Source: SIG450 sp045658425
GTDB taxonomy: Bacteria > Bacillota > Clostridia > UMGS1840 > HGM11507
DNA length: 26,614 nucleotides
NCBI GenBank assembly: GCA_045658425.1
Contig: JAZOVB010000197.1
Span: forward strand, 1-26,614
Direction: 5' to 3'
The position numbers were made by a program, and so were the translations under genes. The notes under the pieces were generated by a model, which searched no databases, was not told the origin of the DNA, and was given only the letters and a program-made list of their open reading frames with translations. Numbering within the stretch: the stretch's first letter is position 1; every line of letters begins with the position of its first letter. Below are positions 7,044-13,643 of the stretch, piece after piece.

Positions 7044-8586
7044 TACTGCTCCCCCCTTGTTCATCCGATGATGATTTTGTCATTAAAATTCCGATTTCTT
7101 CTTTTGTAGTATTTCTTCCGTCTACAATCCCCGTAATTTTACCTGCACCTATTACCATAATTCTGTCACAAAGTTCAATAAGAACATCTAAATCTTCGCC
7201 CACAAAAATTACGGCAACGCCTTTTTTCTTCTGCTCGTTAAGAAGATTGTATATAGTATATGAAGAGTTTATATCAAGACCTCTTACAGGATATGCCGCC
7301 ATAAGCACGGTAGGTGCAGAGGCAATTTCTCTACCTACAAGAATTTTCTGAACATTTCCCCCTGAAAGTCTTCTTACAGGCGTATATGCTGATGGAGTTA
7401 CTACCTCTAATCTCTCGATAATTTCATCGGCTAACGATTTAGGTTTTTTTCTTTGTAAGAATATGGATTTTCCCTTTCGGTAGCTACGAAGCATCATATT
7501 ATCTATAATATCCATATTACCTACAAGTCCCATACCAAGTCGGTCTTCGGGAACAAAAGCAAGTCTTACTCCAAGCTGTCTTATTTCAAGAGGTGTTTTA
7601 TCGCGAAGACTTTCCTGAACACCTGTTTTGGGGTTGTTATATAAAATATTTCCTCCGTCAAGATGCTGAAGTCCTGCAATAGCCTCTAAAAGCTCTCTTT
7701 GACCGCTTCCCGCTATCCCTGCAATACCTAAAATTTCACCTGAACGGGCAGTAAAAGAAACATTATCAAGAAGCTTAATTCCCTCACGGTTTACGCAATT
7801 GATGTTTTCAATAATAAGTCTTTCCGAAATATTTTCAGGTTCACTTCTTTCTATATCAAGAGAAATTTTCTTTCCCACCATCATTTCAGTTAATTCAGCC
7901 TCATTGGTTTCAGATGTTTTAACCGTACCGATATACTCACCTTTACGAAGAACAGCTACATTATCGGAAAGGGAAAGAACCTCGTGAAGCTTATGAGTAA
8001 TAATTATTATCGCTTTACCACTCTCACGCATATTACGAAGCACCTTGAAAAGCTTAACAGTTTCCTGAGGTGTAAGCACAGCAGTAGGCTCATCTAATAT
8101 AAGAATATCCGCCCCGCGATAAAGCACCTTGATAATTTCAACAGTTTGCTTTTCGGATACTGACATTTCATATATTTTTTTATGAGGGTCAAGCTCAAAG
8201 CCATACAGTTCTGTTATTTCCTTTATTTTTTTAATATAGGAATCCATATTAAAGCCCTTTTCATCCTCAAGGCCCAGAACGATGTTTTCAGCAGCACTGA
8301 AAACATCAACAAGTTTAAAATGCTGATGTATCATACCTATTTTACAGTTAAAGGCATCTTTCGGGGATGCAATGACTGTTTCTTTACCATCCACAAAAAT
8401 CTGGCCGTTGTCAGGATAATATATTCCCGAAACCATATTCATAAGAGTGGTCTTACCGCTTCCGTTTTCACCAAGAATGGATAAAATCTCCCCTTTTCTT
8501 ACCTGAAGACAAACATCCTTATTGGCAACAACACTCCCAAAGGTTTTGGTTATGTTTCTTAATTCAAGAGCTATTTTCTTTTCCAT
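7027..8586 (-). CDS. ABC transporter ATP-binding protein, double-domain (nucleoside/BMP type)
   Basis: Cytoplasmic ATPase that powers the importer, with two fused nucleotide-binding domains in 519 residues (NupO/BmpA-like; same architecture as RbsA). Domain 1 has Walker A GENGSGKT (39-46), an atypical signature MSVSEKQ, and Walker B ILILDEPTAVLT. Domain 2 has a degenerate Walker A (GIAGSGQRE), the signature LSGGNVQK, and LMAAYPVRGLD at Walker B. Such asymmetry is normal in this subfamily. The start is ATG 8586, with GGAG five bases upstream. A hairpin lies between it and the binding-protein gene. Confidence 0.93.
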   Translation of the reverse strand: MEKKIALELRNITKTFGSVVANKDVCLQVRKGEILSILGENGSGKTTLMNMVSGIYYPDNGQIFVDGKETVIASPKDAFNCKIGMIHQHFKLVDVFSAAENIVLGLEDEKGFNMDSYIKKIKEITELYGFELDPHKKIYEMSVSEKQTVEIIKVLYRGADILILDEPTAVLTPQETVKLFKVLRNMRESGKAIIIITHKLHEVLSLSDNVAVLRKGEYIGTVKTSETNEAELTEMMVGKKISLDIERSEPENISERLIIENINCVNREGIKLLDNVSFTARSGEILGIAGIAGSGQRELLEAIAGLQHLDGGNILYNNPKTGVQESLRDKTPLEIRQLGVRLAFVPEDRLGMGLVGNMDIIDNMMLRSYRKGKSIFLQRKKPKSLADEIIERLEVVTPSAYTPVRRLSGGNVQKILVGREIASAPTVLMAAYPVRGLDINSSYTIYNLLNEQKKKGVAVIFVGEDLDVLIELCDRIMVIGAGKITGIVDGRNTTKEEIGILMTKSSSDEQGGSSNEKNK

Positions 8587-8673
8587 AAAAATCTCCATCA
8601 CATTAAAATATTATGTTCTTCAATAAACATTTCCTGCAAGTATCTGCTTATTGAAAAACACAAATAAGTTAAT

Positions 8674-8699
8674 ATAGGGCGGAGATGTCCCCGCCCTAT
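8674..8699 (-). terminator. Intercistronic hairpin, probable partial terminator
   Basis: ATAGGGCGG (8674-8682) pairs with CCGCCCTAT (8691-8699) around an 8-nt loop, directly after the BMP-lipoprotein stop. On the minus strand only a weak T-rich stretch follows. A hairpin here commonly lets the binding protein be made in excess over the membrane subunits, by attenuation or 3'-end protection; that role is inferred. Confidence 0.65.
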
Positions 8700-8710
8700 T
8701 TAATATTAAA

Positions 8711-9916
8711 TTAGAATGCGCTGTTTAGTAATGTAATACCATCGATGTTCAGGTCGAAGTATGGAGCACTACGATATTCGGATTCGTGGAAGTAACCGTC
8801 AGAGATAACTTCGGTATCCTTTTCGTAAGCAGCATCTGTATCAACATCAGCTAAATAAGAATCTAACTTCTTACCATCAACTGTAAAATTAGCTGTATCA
8901 AATACTTTGGTTTCACCTGAAATCAACTTAGCTTTAGCAGCTTCAATAGCTTCTTTTGTGCCTTTAGCAGCTACACTTTCATTAACATCTGTTAACTTAA
9001 CTGAACCAACTTCAAAGCCTTCACACCAGTCAGCAGCGATTTCTTCACCGTTAAGGTAAGAATTTACGATATACTTAAAGTATGGAGCCCAGTCAATTCT
9101 TGAAGAAATGATAAATGTATTAGGACATGCACTCTGTGTGCTTCCGTTATAAGAAACGTTAGGAACACCTGCGTTTTCACAAGCTGTCGGAGCACCCATT
9201 GAGTCAGCATGCTGACTGATCAATACACAGTTGTTGCTCAAAAGCTTTGTAGCAGCTTCCTTTTCTAAAGCTTCATCATACCAGCTTCCTGTGAACTGAA
9301 CTTCCATTGTTACGCTTGGGCAAACTGATTTAGCACCAAGATAGAAGGATGTGTAACCGGATACAACTTCTGCATAAGTGAAAGCACCTACATAACCCAT
9401 TTTAGCTTTATCAGCTGTGATTTTGCCGCTTTCAATCATTTCATTAAGCTTCATACCTGCTGCAATACCTGCAAGGTATCTGCCTTCATAAATAGAAGCA
9501 AATGCATTGTGGAAGTTAGCAACTTTTTCAGTGTGAGCAGTTGTACCTGTAGCATGACAGAATTCTACTTCCGGGAATTCCTTTGCAGCCTTTAACATAT
9601 AAGGCTCATGACCGAAGCTGTTAGCAAATACGATGTTACAACCCTGGTCTGCAAGGTCAGCAGCTGCTTCGTAACATTCATTACCTTCAGGAACATTAGT
9701 TTTGAAGATAACCTGTTCAGGCTTAAGACCAAGCTCAGCTGTAGCTGATTCTGCTGCTTCTAAAAAGTTCTTGTCGTATGTTGAATTTTCATCGTGCAAG
9801 AAAATGAAGCCAATCTTAAAATCAGCTGTTGTTTGTTTGTCATCGCAAGCTGTAAGAGCACCCAGTGTAGCTACAAGCATTACAACAACAAGAAGTAGTG
9901 AAAAAAACTTTTTCAT
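8711..9916 (-). CDS. BMP-family substrate-binding lipoprotein (purine nucleoside uptake)
   Basis: Extracytoplasmic binding protein of the basic membrane protein (BMP/PnrA) family, whose characterised members bind nucleosides and deliver them to the permease pair. The 401-residue precursor starts at ATG 9916, with GGGAGG nine bases upstream, and has a signal peptide ending in the lipobox LTAC, so Cys24 would be lipidated and anchored to the membrane. The mature part opens FKIGFIFLHDENSTYDKNF and contains the family segments IVFANSFGH, YEGRYLAGIAAG and VLISQHADSMG. Clustering with xpt supports a purine nucleoside or base as ligand, but BMP homologues for riboflavin and other ligands exist, so this is inference. 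Confidence 0.9.
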   Translation of the reverse strand: MKKFFSLLLVVVMLVATLGALTACDDKQTTADFKIGFIFLHDENSTYDKNFLEAAESATAELGLKPEQVIFKTNVPEGNECYEAAADLADQGCNIVFANSFGHEPYMLKAAKEFPEVEFCHATGTTAHTEKVANFHNAFASIYEGRYLAGIAAGMKLNEMIESGKITADKAKMGYVGAFTYAEVVSGYTSFYLGAKSVCPSVTMEVQFTGSWYDEALEKEAATKLLSNNCVLISQHADSMGAPTACENAGVPNVSYNGSTQSACPNTFIISSRIDWAPYFKYIVNSYLNGEEIAADWCEGFEVGSVKLTDVNESVAAKGTKEAIEAAKAKLISGETKVFDTANFTVDGKKLDSYLADVDTDAAYEKDTEVISDGYFHESEYRSAPYFDLNIDGITLLNSAF

Positions 9917-9949
9917 TTTTGTTACCTCCCGCCTTATAGGCAATTTTTT

Positions 9950-9968
9950 ATGTAAAAACTTTTTACAT
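9950..9968. promoter_or_regulatory. Perfect palindrome between xpt and the BMP gene
   Basis: ATGTAAAAA (9950-9958), one central base, TTTTTACAT (9960-9968). It lies 34 bp before the lipoprotein start and just after the xpt stop. It could be an operator or an RNA hairpin. It shares TGTAAA/TTTACA half-sites with the palindrome at the glgA promoter, but its AT-richness makes this weak evidence. Confidence 0.35.
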
Positions 9969-9974
9969 TTCAAA

Positions 9975-10547
9975 TTATTTACGGAAAGTCAATGAATTAT
10001 CGGTCATTGATTCGATTATAGCAAGGGACTCTACTCTGATACCTTTTCCTCTCAAAGCATCGCCTCCGCCCTGAAATCCTTTTTCAATAGCAATGGCACA
10101 GCCGATAAGTTCAGCTTCTGCCTGATTAAGTATATCAATAAGTCCTGTCAAAGCATTTCCTTTTGCTAAAAAATCGTCTATTACAAGAACCCTATCTTCT
10201 TTACCCAGGTATTCCTTGCTTACTACTGCATCATATACATTTTTTCTTGTAAAGGATTCAACTCTTGATGAATAAACCTTATCAGATATATTCCCTGATT
10301 TATCCTTTTTTGCGAAAACTACGGGAACGTTCATAAACTGTGCCGCCGCAAAGGCAATGGGAATTCCCGAGGTTTCTATGGTAAGAATTTTATTAACGCT
10401 CTGTTTTTCAAAAAGAGAGGCTATTTCTTTTCCCATTTCAAGAAGAAAAGATACATCTATACGGTGATTTAAAAAACAGTCAACCTTAAGTATATCCCCA
10501 GGTAAAACAGTACCCTCTTTTAATATTTTTTCTTCAAGTGCAAGCAC
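9975..10547 (-). CDS. xpt: Xanthine phosphoribosyltransferase
   Basis: Cytoplasmic salvage enzyme that joins xanthine (and in relatives guanine) to PRPP, giving XMP or GMP. The 190 residues align closely with Bacillus Xpt: LKVDCFLNHRID near residue 20, TIETSGIP near 57, VVFAKK near 77, the PRPP-binding loop VLVIDDFLAKGNA (120-132), and IEKGFQ near 156. I choose GTG 10547 because GGGGGGAG lies six bases upstream and the resulting N terminus (MLALEEKI) matches the family; the ATG at 10562 would put that ribosome binding site inside the gene. It is the first gene of the operon, 58 bp before the BMP lipoprotein gene, which links salvage to uptake. Confidence 0.93.
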   Translation of the reverse strand: MLALEEKILKEGTVLPGDILKVDCFLNHRIDVSFLLEMGKEIASLFEKQSVNKILTIETSGIPIAFAAAQFMNVPVVFAKKDKSGNISDKVYSSRVESFTRKNVYDAVVSKEYLGKEDRVLVIDDFLAKGNALTGLIDILNQAEAELIGCAIAIEKGFQGGGDALRGKGIRVESLAIIESMTDNSLTFRK

Positions 10548-10587
10548 TAAGGCTCCCCCCATTTACCAATATGTTACATTTTATGGT

Positions 10588-10616
10588 ATTATAACATACA
10601 GGGTGGCAAAAGTCAA
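10588..10616 (-). promoter_or_regulatory. Proximal promoter of the xpt operon
   Basis: On the minus strand, TTGACT (10611-10616), 17-bp spacer, TATAAT (10588-10593). The start site would be near 10581, giving a leader of only about 34 nt, too short for a purine riboswitch. Confidence 0.85.
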
Positions 10617-10651
10617 CAATATTCACCATATAAAACCAGCACAAAAATTCA

Positions 10652-10706
10652 AACAAACAGGTACAAAAACATCTGTTTGTTGCTCTTAAATTACGCTCTG
10701 CAACAA
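10652..10706 (-). promoter_or_regulatory. Two mutually exclusive hairpins upstream of xpt
   Basis: AACAAACAG (10652-10660) pairs with CTGTTTGTT (10673-10681). TTGTTGC (10677-10683) pairs with GCAACAA (10700-10706). The pairs share bases 10677-10681, so only one can form. In an RNA started at the distal promoter they could act as alternative structures. Function is unknown. Confidence 0.4.
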
Positions 10707-10816
10707 GAGGAACGGCAGTTCTTTAAAATATAAAAATTTACCCGAAAGTGCAGGTATCAGGGAAAGCACCGGAAAATCCCATTGGAATACTTCCATATAT
10801 TTTTACGGACATTAAA

Positions 10817-10847
10817 ATAATCAGCCGGAATATCTCCGACTGATTAT
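10817..10847 (-). terminator. Hairpin: lexA terminator or 5' hairpin of a distal xpt transcript
   Basis: A 13-bp stem with one G-U pair on the minus strand: ATAATCAG (10817-10824) with CTGATTAT (10840-10847), continued by CGGA and TCCG. It is followed on the minus strand by TTTTAAT, as in a weak terminator. It also lies exactly where RNA from the promoter at 10856-10885 would begin, so it may instead be that transcript's 5' hairpin. Confidence 0.6.
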
Positions 10848-10855
10848 GAAAAAGT

Positions 10856-10885
10856 ATTATATAAATTAAATCTTATCCGAGTCAA
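10856..10885 (-). promoter_or_regulatory. Distal promoter in the lexA-xpt gap
   Basis: On the minus strand, TTGACT (10880-10885), 18-bp spacer, TATAAT (10856-10861). The start would be near 10849, about 300 nt upstream of xpt. It could drive a long xpt leader or a separate small RNA. Confidence 0.55.
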
Positions 10886-10943
10886 GGGGGGGATTTTTTA
10901 ATCAATGCTTCCCTTTAAGCAACTACAGAACAATTATATATAA

Positions 10944-11582
10944 CTACATCATTCTGAACAGCCCTACAACCTTACCGAGAATTTTAAGCTCGGTAACGAG
11001 TATAGGCTCCATATTATCATTTTCAGGCTGGAGGCGGAAATATCCGTCCTCTTTATAAAATCTTTTAACTGTTGCACTGTCATCAACAAGAGCGACAACT
11101 ATATCACCATTTGAGGCAGTCTCTTCCCTTCTTACTATTACATAATCGCCCTCCAATATACCTATGTTAATCATACTGTCCCCTTTTACTCTTAACATAA
11201 ACACATCACGGTTTTTTGCAAATTCCATTGGAAGCGGAAATGTTCTTTCTATATTTTCAACAGCTAAAATCGGTTGACCGGCAGCAACCTGCCCTATAAC
11301 AGGAACCTCAAGATATTCATTATTGGATACAACATCACTCTTTACAGCATCTGAAGACTCCTCTTTATATTCTTCGGGAATTGCAAGAGTTCTTTTTTTC
11401 AAACTGTCCTTTTTCAAATAACCAAGTTTTACAAGATTGCTTATATGACCGTGAACAGTTGAGGGAGAACTTAAATTAACCCCCGAACAAATATCTCTAA
11501 CCGCCGGAGGATATCCGTTATTTTCTATATAATTTTTAATAAATTCAAAAACCTCTCTTTGTTTTCTGGACAATTTTTCCAT
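10944..11582 (-). CDS. lexA: LexA repressor, SOS regulator
   Basis: Transcriptional repressor of DNA-damage genes that cleaves itself when RecA filaments form. The 212 residues comprise an N-terminal winged helix with the recognition region NLSSPSTVHGHISNL (36-50), a linker, and an S24-type peptidase domain. The cleavage bond is Ala101-Gly102 in QVAAGQ; the catalytic dyad is Ser136 (GDSM) and Lys173 (ATVKRF), 37 residues apart as in E. coli LexA. ATG 11582 follows GGAG at eight bases. It is transcribed away from the yneA-like gene, and LexA-box-like sites overlap its own -35, so it is autoregulated as in Bacillus. Confidence 0.97.
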   Translation of the reverse strand: MEKLSRKQREVFEFIKNYIENNGYPPAVRDICSGVNLSSPSTVHGHISNLVKLGYLKKDSLKKRTLAIPEEYKEESSDAVKSDVVSNNEYLEVPVIGQVAAGQPILAVENIERTFPLPMEFAKNRDVFMLRVKGDSMINIGILEGDYVIVRREETASNGDIVVALVDDSATVKRFYKEDGYFRLQPENDNMEPILVTELKILGKVVGLFRMM

Positions 11583-11616
11583 AATCACAACTCCTTTTTT
11601 TCATTGATTTATCTAC

Positions 11617-11645
11617 ATTTTATCATACTTTTTCAAAAAAGTCAA
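11617..11645 (-). promoter_or_regulatory. lexA promoter
   Basis: On the minus strand, TTGACT (11640-11645), 17-bp spacer, TAAAAT (11617-11622). Its -35 is overlapped by LexA-like box 1. Confidence 0.8.
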
Positions 11646-11656
11646 ACAAATGTTCG
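11643..11656. promoter_or_regulatory. LexA-like box 1
   Basis: CAAACAAATGTTCG; one mismatch to the Gram-positive CGAAC-N4-GTTCG pattern. It covers part of the lexA -35. Confidence 0.7.
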
Positions 11657-11665
11657 AAAAAAGTA

Positions 11666-11694
11666 TTGACAAAAACATTTGTTCGGTTTATAAT
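11666..11694 (+). promoter_or_regulatory. Promoter of the yneA-like gene
   Basis: Fully consensus sigma-A promoter: TTGACA (11666-11671), 17-bp spacer, TATAAT (11689-11694). Such strength suits a gene that is tightly repressed and strongly induced. Confidence 0.9.
11672..11685. promoter_or_regulatory. LexA-like box 2
   Basis: AAAACATTTGTTCG; read on the minus strand it is CGAACAAATGTTTT. Two mismatches to CGAAC-N4-GTTCG. It fills the spacer between the -35 and -10 of the yneA-like promoter. Confidence 0.6.
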
Positions 11695-11706
11695 GAGTAC
11701 AACAAA

Positions 11707-11720
11707 CGAACAAATGTTCT
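11707..11720. promoter_or_regulatory. LexA-like box 3
   Basis: CGAACAAATGTTCT; matches CGAAC-N4-GTTC exactly. It lies just downstream of the likely start site of the yneA-like gene. Confidence 0.8.
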
Positions 11721-11739
11721 TCGAAGGAGGATGAAATAT

Positions 11740-12027
11740 ATGAAAAAAATAGTTATTAAGAACAAATTCAGATTTATCTGCTTTTTACTTGTCAGCTTTA
11801 CTCTGATTTCTCTTTTAGGTGTTTCAATATTCAATTTAGGAAGAGTTTACGGTCAGGATCCGGCAGATTTTGAAACTCATTTAGTTGCTCCCGGTGAAAC
11901 AGTGTGGTCAATTGCAAAGCTTTATAATAAGAACGGAGATGTAAGAGCTCTTGTATACGAAATTCAAAAGATAAACAATATCAATTCGGGAATATATATC
12001 GGTCAGGAAATAAGAGTACCTGTATAA
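11740..12027 (+). CDS. yneA: YneA-like SOS-induced cell-division suppressor (LysM protein)
   Basis: Small membrane-anchored protein that in Bacillus delays septation during the SOS response. The 95 residues have a basic N terminus, one transmembrane segment (about residues 12-32, FICFLLVSFTLISLLGVSIF), and a C-terminal LysM domain (about 46-94) beginning HLVAPGETVWSIAKLY and ending GQEIRVPV, which would bind peptidoglycan outside the membrane. ATG 11740 lies nine bases after AAGGAGG; another in-frame ATG at 11731 touches that site and is unlikely. The divergent position beside lexA, the LexA-like boxes and the domain order all match Bacillus yneA. Division inhibition itself is inferred from that match. 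Confidence 0.82.
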   Translation: MKKIVIKNKFRFICFLLVSFTLISLLGVSIFNLGRVYGQDPADFETHLVAPGETVWSIAKLYNKNGDVRALVYEIQKINNINSGIYIGQEIRVPV

Positions 12028-12035
12028 AAACAAAA

Positions 12036-12074
12036 GGGGTCAGACACACCATCGGGTGTCTGACCTGTTTTTTT
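12036..12074. terminator. Bidirectional terminator between yneA and malQ
   Basis: GGTCAGACAC (12038-12047) pairs with GTGTCTGACC (12056-12065). A run of seven T follows on the plus strand and TTTTGTTTTT on the minus strand, so it can end both convergent units. Confidence 0.9.
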
Positions 12075-12147
12075 GCGGAATATTATATTCAACTTACTCT
12101 TATATAAATTCAGGAGTGCATAGAACTAATATCAGAAGAATAATCAG

Positions 12148-13578
12148 CTATATTCGTTTATATAATTCGTTTAGCTTTTTAAATTTATTTTTATCTATGG
12201 ATAAAAGCTGGTCTTTCGTTATACGGAAACGCCAGTTTCCCTCTGCTCTGCCAGGCACATTCATTCTTGTATCCGAGCCATATCCCAGTAAGTCCTGTAC
12301 AGGAAGAATTACAATTCCTCCATTACTCATAAAGACTGCTCTTAAAATACTGTCAAAGCCTTTTTCCCAGTCAGGTGAGAAATAGTTACAGTACTCAAGC
12401 ATTCTTTTTTTATTTTCTATATCCAGCTCCCACAAATGCCCCAAAAGAGTATTATTATCGTGAGTGCCTGTATATGCCACTGAATTATTTATGTAGTTAT
12501 GAGGCATATGTGGATTATCATAGTCTCCCAAAAATCCAAACTGAAGAACACGTATTCCCGGAAATGTACTATCTTCTAATAGCTTAACAACATCCTGGGT
12601 GATTTCACCAAGATCCTCTGCTATAATAAGCTTATCGGAGAAACGGGAATTGATTTCATTAATTAAATCCATACCCGGACCCTTTATCCATTTGCCACAT
12701 CTTGCATTTTCACTTCCGTAAGGAACTGCCCAGAAAGATTCAAGGCCTCTGAAATGGTCAATCCGCACACCGTCAAAAAGCTCAGTCATATAAGAAAGTC
12801 TTTCCATCCACCAGCTAAAGCCATTGGACTTCATCTTTTCCCAGTTATAAAGAGGATTTCCCCATAGTTGACCATCTTCGCAGAAGTAGTCAGGAGGAAC
12901 TCCTGCAACAAGGGTAGGCTTATTATCCTCTAACAAAAACTCTTCCTTATTTGACCACACATCCGAGCTGTCAAAGGATACATAGATAGGTATATCACCT
13001 ATAATTTTAATACCCTTTTGGTTGGCATAGGCTTTAATTTCAAGCCACTGGGTTATAAACTCATACTGTATAAACTGCCACATAAAGAGGGTATCCGGAT
13101 TGTAATCTTCCCTATCCCACATATTCCACGGCTTATTTTCATTAGCTTCCTTTTTGGCCATAAACAGACAAAAGTTATTTATTTGGGGTCTTTCCTCAAT
13201 AAAGGAAATAATTTTCCACTTATCGACAACTCTTAAAGAGGCTTTTTTTAATAGTAAAAAACGTTCTTCCCACAGTTTGTCATACTCCACACTATACGGC
13301 TGGGTCTGCTTCGCAATATCAAGTTCCTCATTGGTAATAAACCCTTTTGTAAAAAGAGTTTCCAAATCCACAAAATATGGATTTCCCGAAAAGGCACTGT
13401 AAGACTGGTAAGGTGAATTAAAGAAATCCGCCATATTAAAGGGTAAAACCTGCCAGTAAGAAAATTTACATTCACTTAAAAAATCAATAAATTCCTTTGC
13501 ACTTTTTCCGAAGCTCCCTATGGAATAATCTCCGTAAAGAGAGGATATATGCATTAAAACACCGCTTTTTCTATTCAT
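12148..13578 (-). CDS. malQ: 4-alpha-glucanotransferase (amylomaltase, GH77)
   Basis: Cytoplasmic enzyme that disproportionates maltodextrins by moving alpha-1,4-glucan segments to other acceptors and releasing glucose. It has 476 residues, usual for GH77. The opening RKSGVLMHISSL is diagnostic; catalytic residues are Asp274 in VRIDHFRG (nucleophile), Glu321 in IIAEDLG (acid/base) and Asp374 in GTHDNNT. The 250s-type loop segment AVPYGSENARCGKWIKGPG follows the nucleophile. It is the last gene of glgA-glgP-malQ, 65 bp after glgP, with a hairpin between them. It would lengthen short oligosaccharides left by GlgP so that they can be phosphorolysed again. Confidence 0.96.
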   Translation of the reverse strand: MNRKSGVLMHISSLYGDYSIGSFGKSAKEFIDFLSECKFSYWQVLPFNMADFFNSPYQSYSAFSGNPYFVDLETLFTKGFITNEELDIAKQTQPYSVEYDKLWEERFLLLKKASLRVVDKWKIISFIEERPQINNFCLFMAKKEANENKPWNMWDREDYNPDTLFMWQFIQYEFITQWLEIKAYANQKGIKIIGDIPIYVSFDSSDVWSNKEEFLLEDNKPTLVAGVPPDYFCEDGQLWGNPLYNWEKMKSNGFSWWMERLSYMTELFDGVRIDHFRGLESFWAVPYGSENARCGKWIKGPGMDLINEINSRFSDKLIIAEDLGEITQDVVKLLEDSTFPGIRVLQFGFLGDYDNPHMPHNYINNSVAYTGTHDNNTLLGHLWELDIENKKRMLEYCNYFSPDWEKGFDSILRAVFMSNGGIVILPVQDLLGYGSDTRMNVPGRAEGNWRFRITKDQLLSIDKNKFKKLNELYKRI

Positions 13579-13598
13579 TTTAGTCTCCTTTTAAAAAT

Positions 13599-13620
13599 GG
13601 GAGGGTATGGAAACCCTCCC
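13599..13620 (-). terminator. Hairpin between glgP and malQ, probable attenuator
   Basis: GGGAGGGT (13599-13606) pairs with ACCCTCCC (13613-13620) around a 6-nt loop. On the minus strand ATTTTTAAAA follows, then the malQ ribosome binding site. It probably reduces malQ expression relative to glgA and glgP. Confidence 0.7.
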
Positions 13621-13643
13621 TCTTTTGCAGTTCATCAGGCTAA

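Larger units (their letters stand above)
10563..10943. other. Gene-free lexA-xpt gap
   Basis: About 380 bp with no convincing gene. It holds the proximal xpt promoter, a second promoter at 10856-10885, a 13-bp hairpin at 10817-10847, and two overlapping hairpins at 10652-10706. The stretch 10720-10800 is less AT-rich than its surroundings and contains a 36-codon open frame without a ribosome binding site. Confidence 0.8.

Noticed and set aside
10686..10796. 36-codon minus-strand open frame upstream of xpt
   Set aside because: It has an ATG but no ribosome binding site, its hydrophobic product resembles nothing I recognise, and it overlaps the hairpin region. It is more likely part of a non-coding leader.
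10563..10943. Guanine/purine riboswitch upstream of xpt
   Set aside because: Expected from the gene, but I could not find the conserved aptamer core on the minus strand, and the proximal promoter leaves too short a leader.
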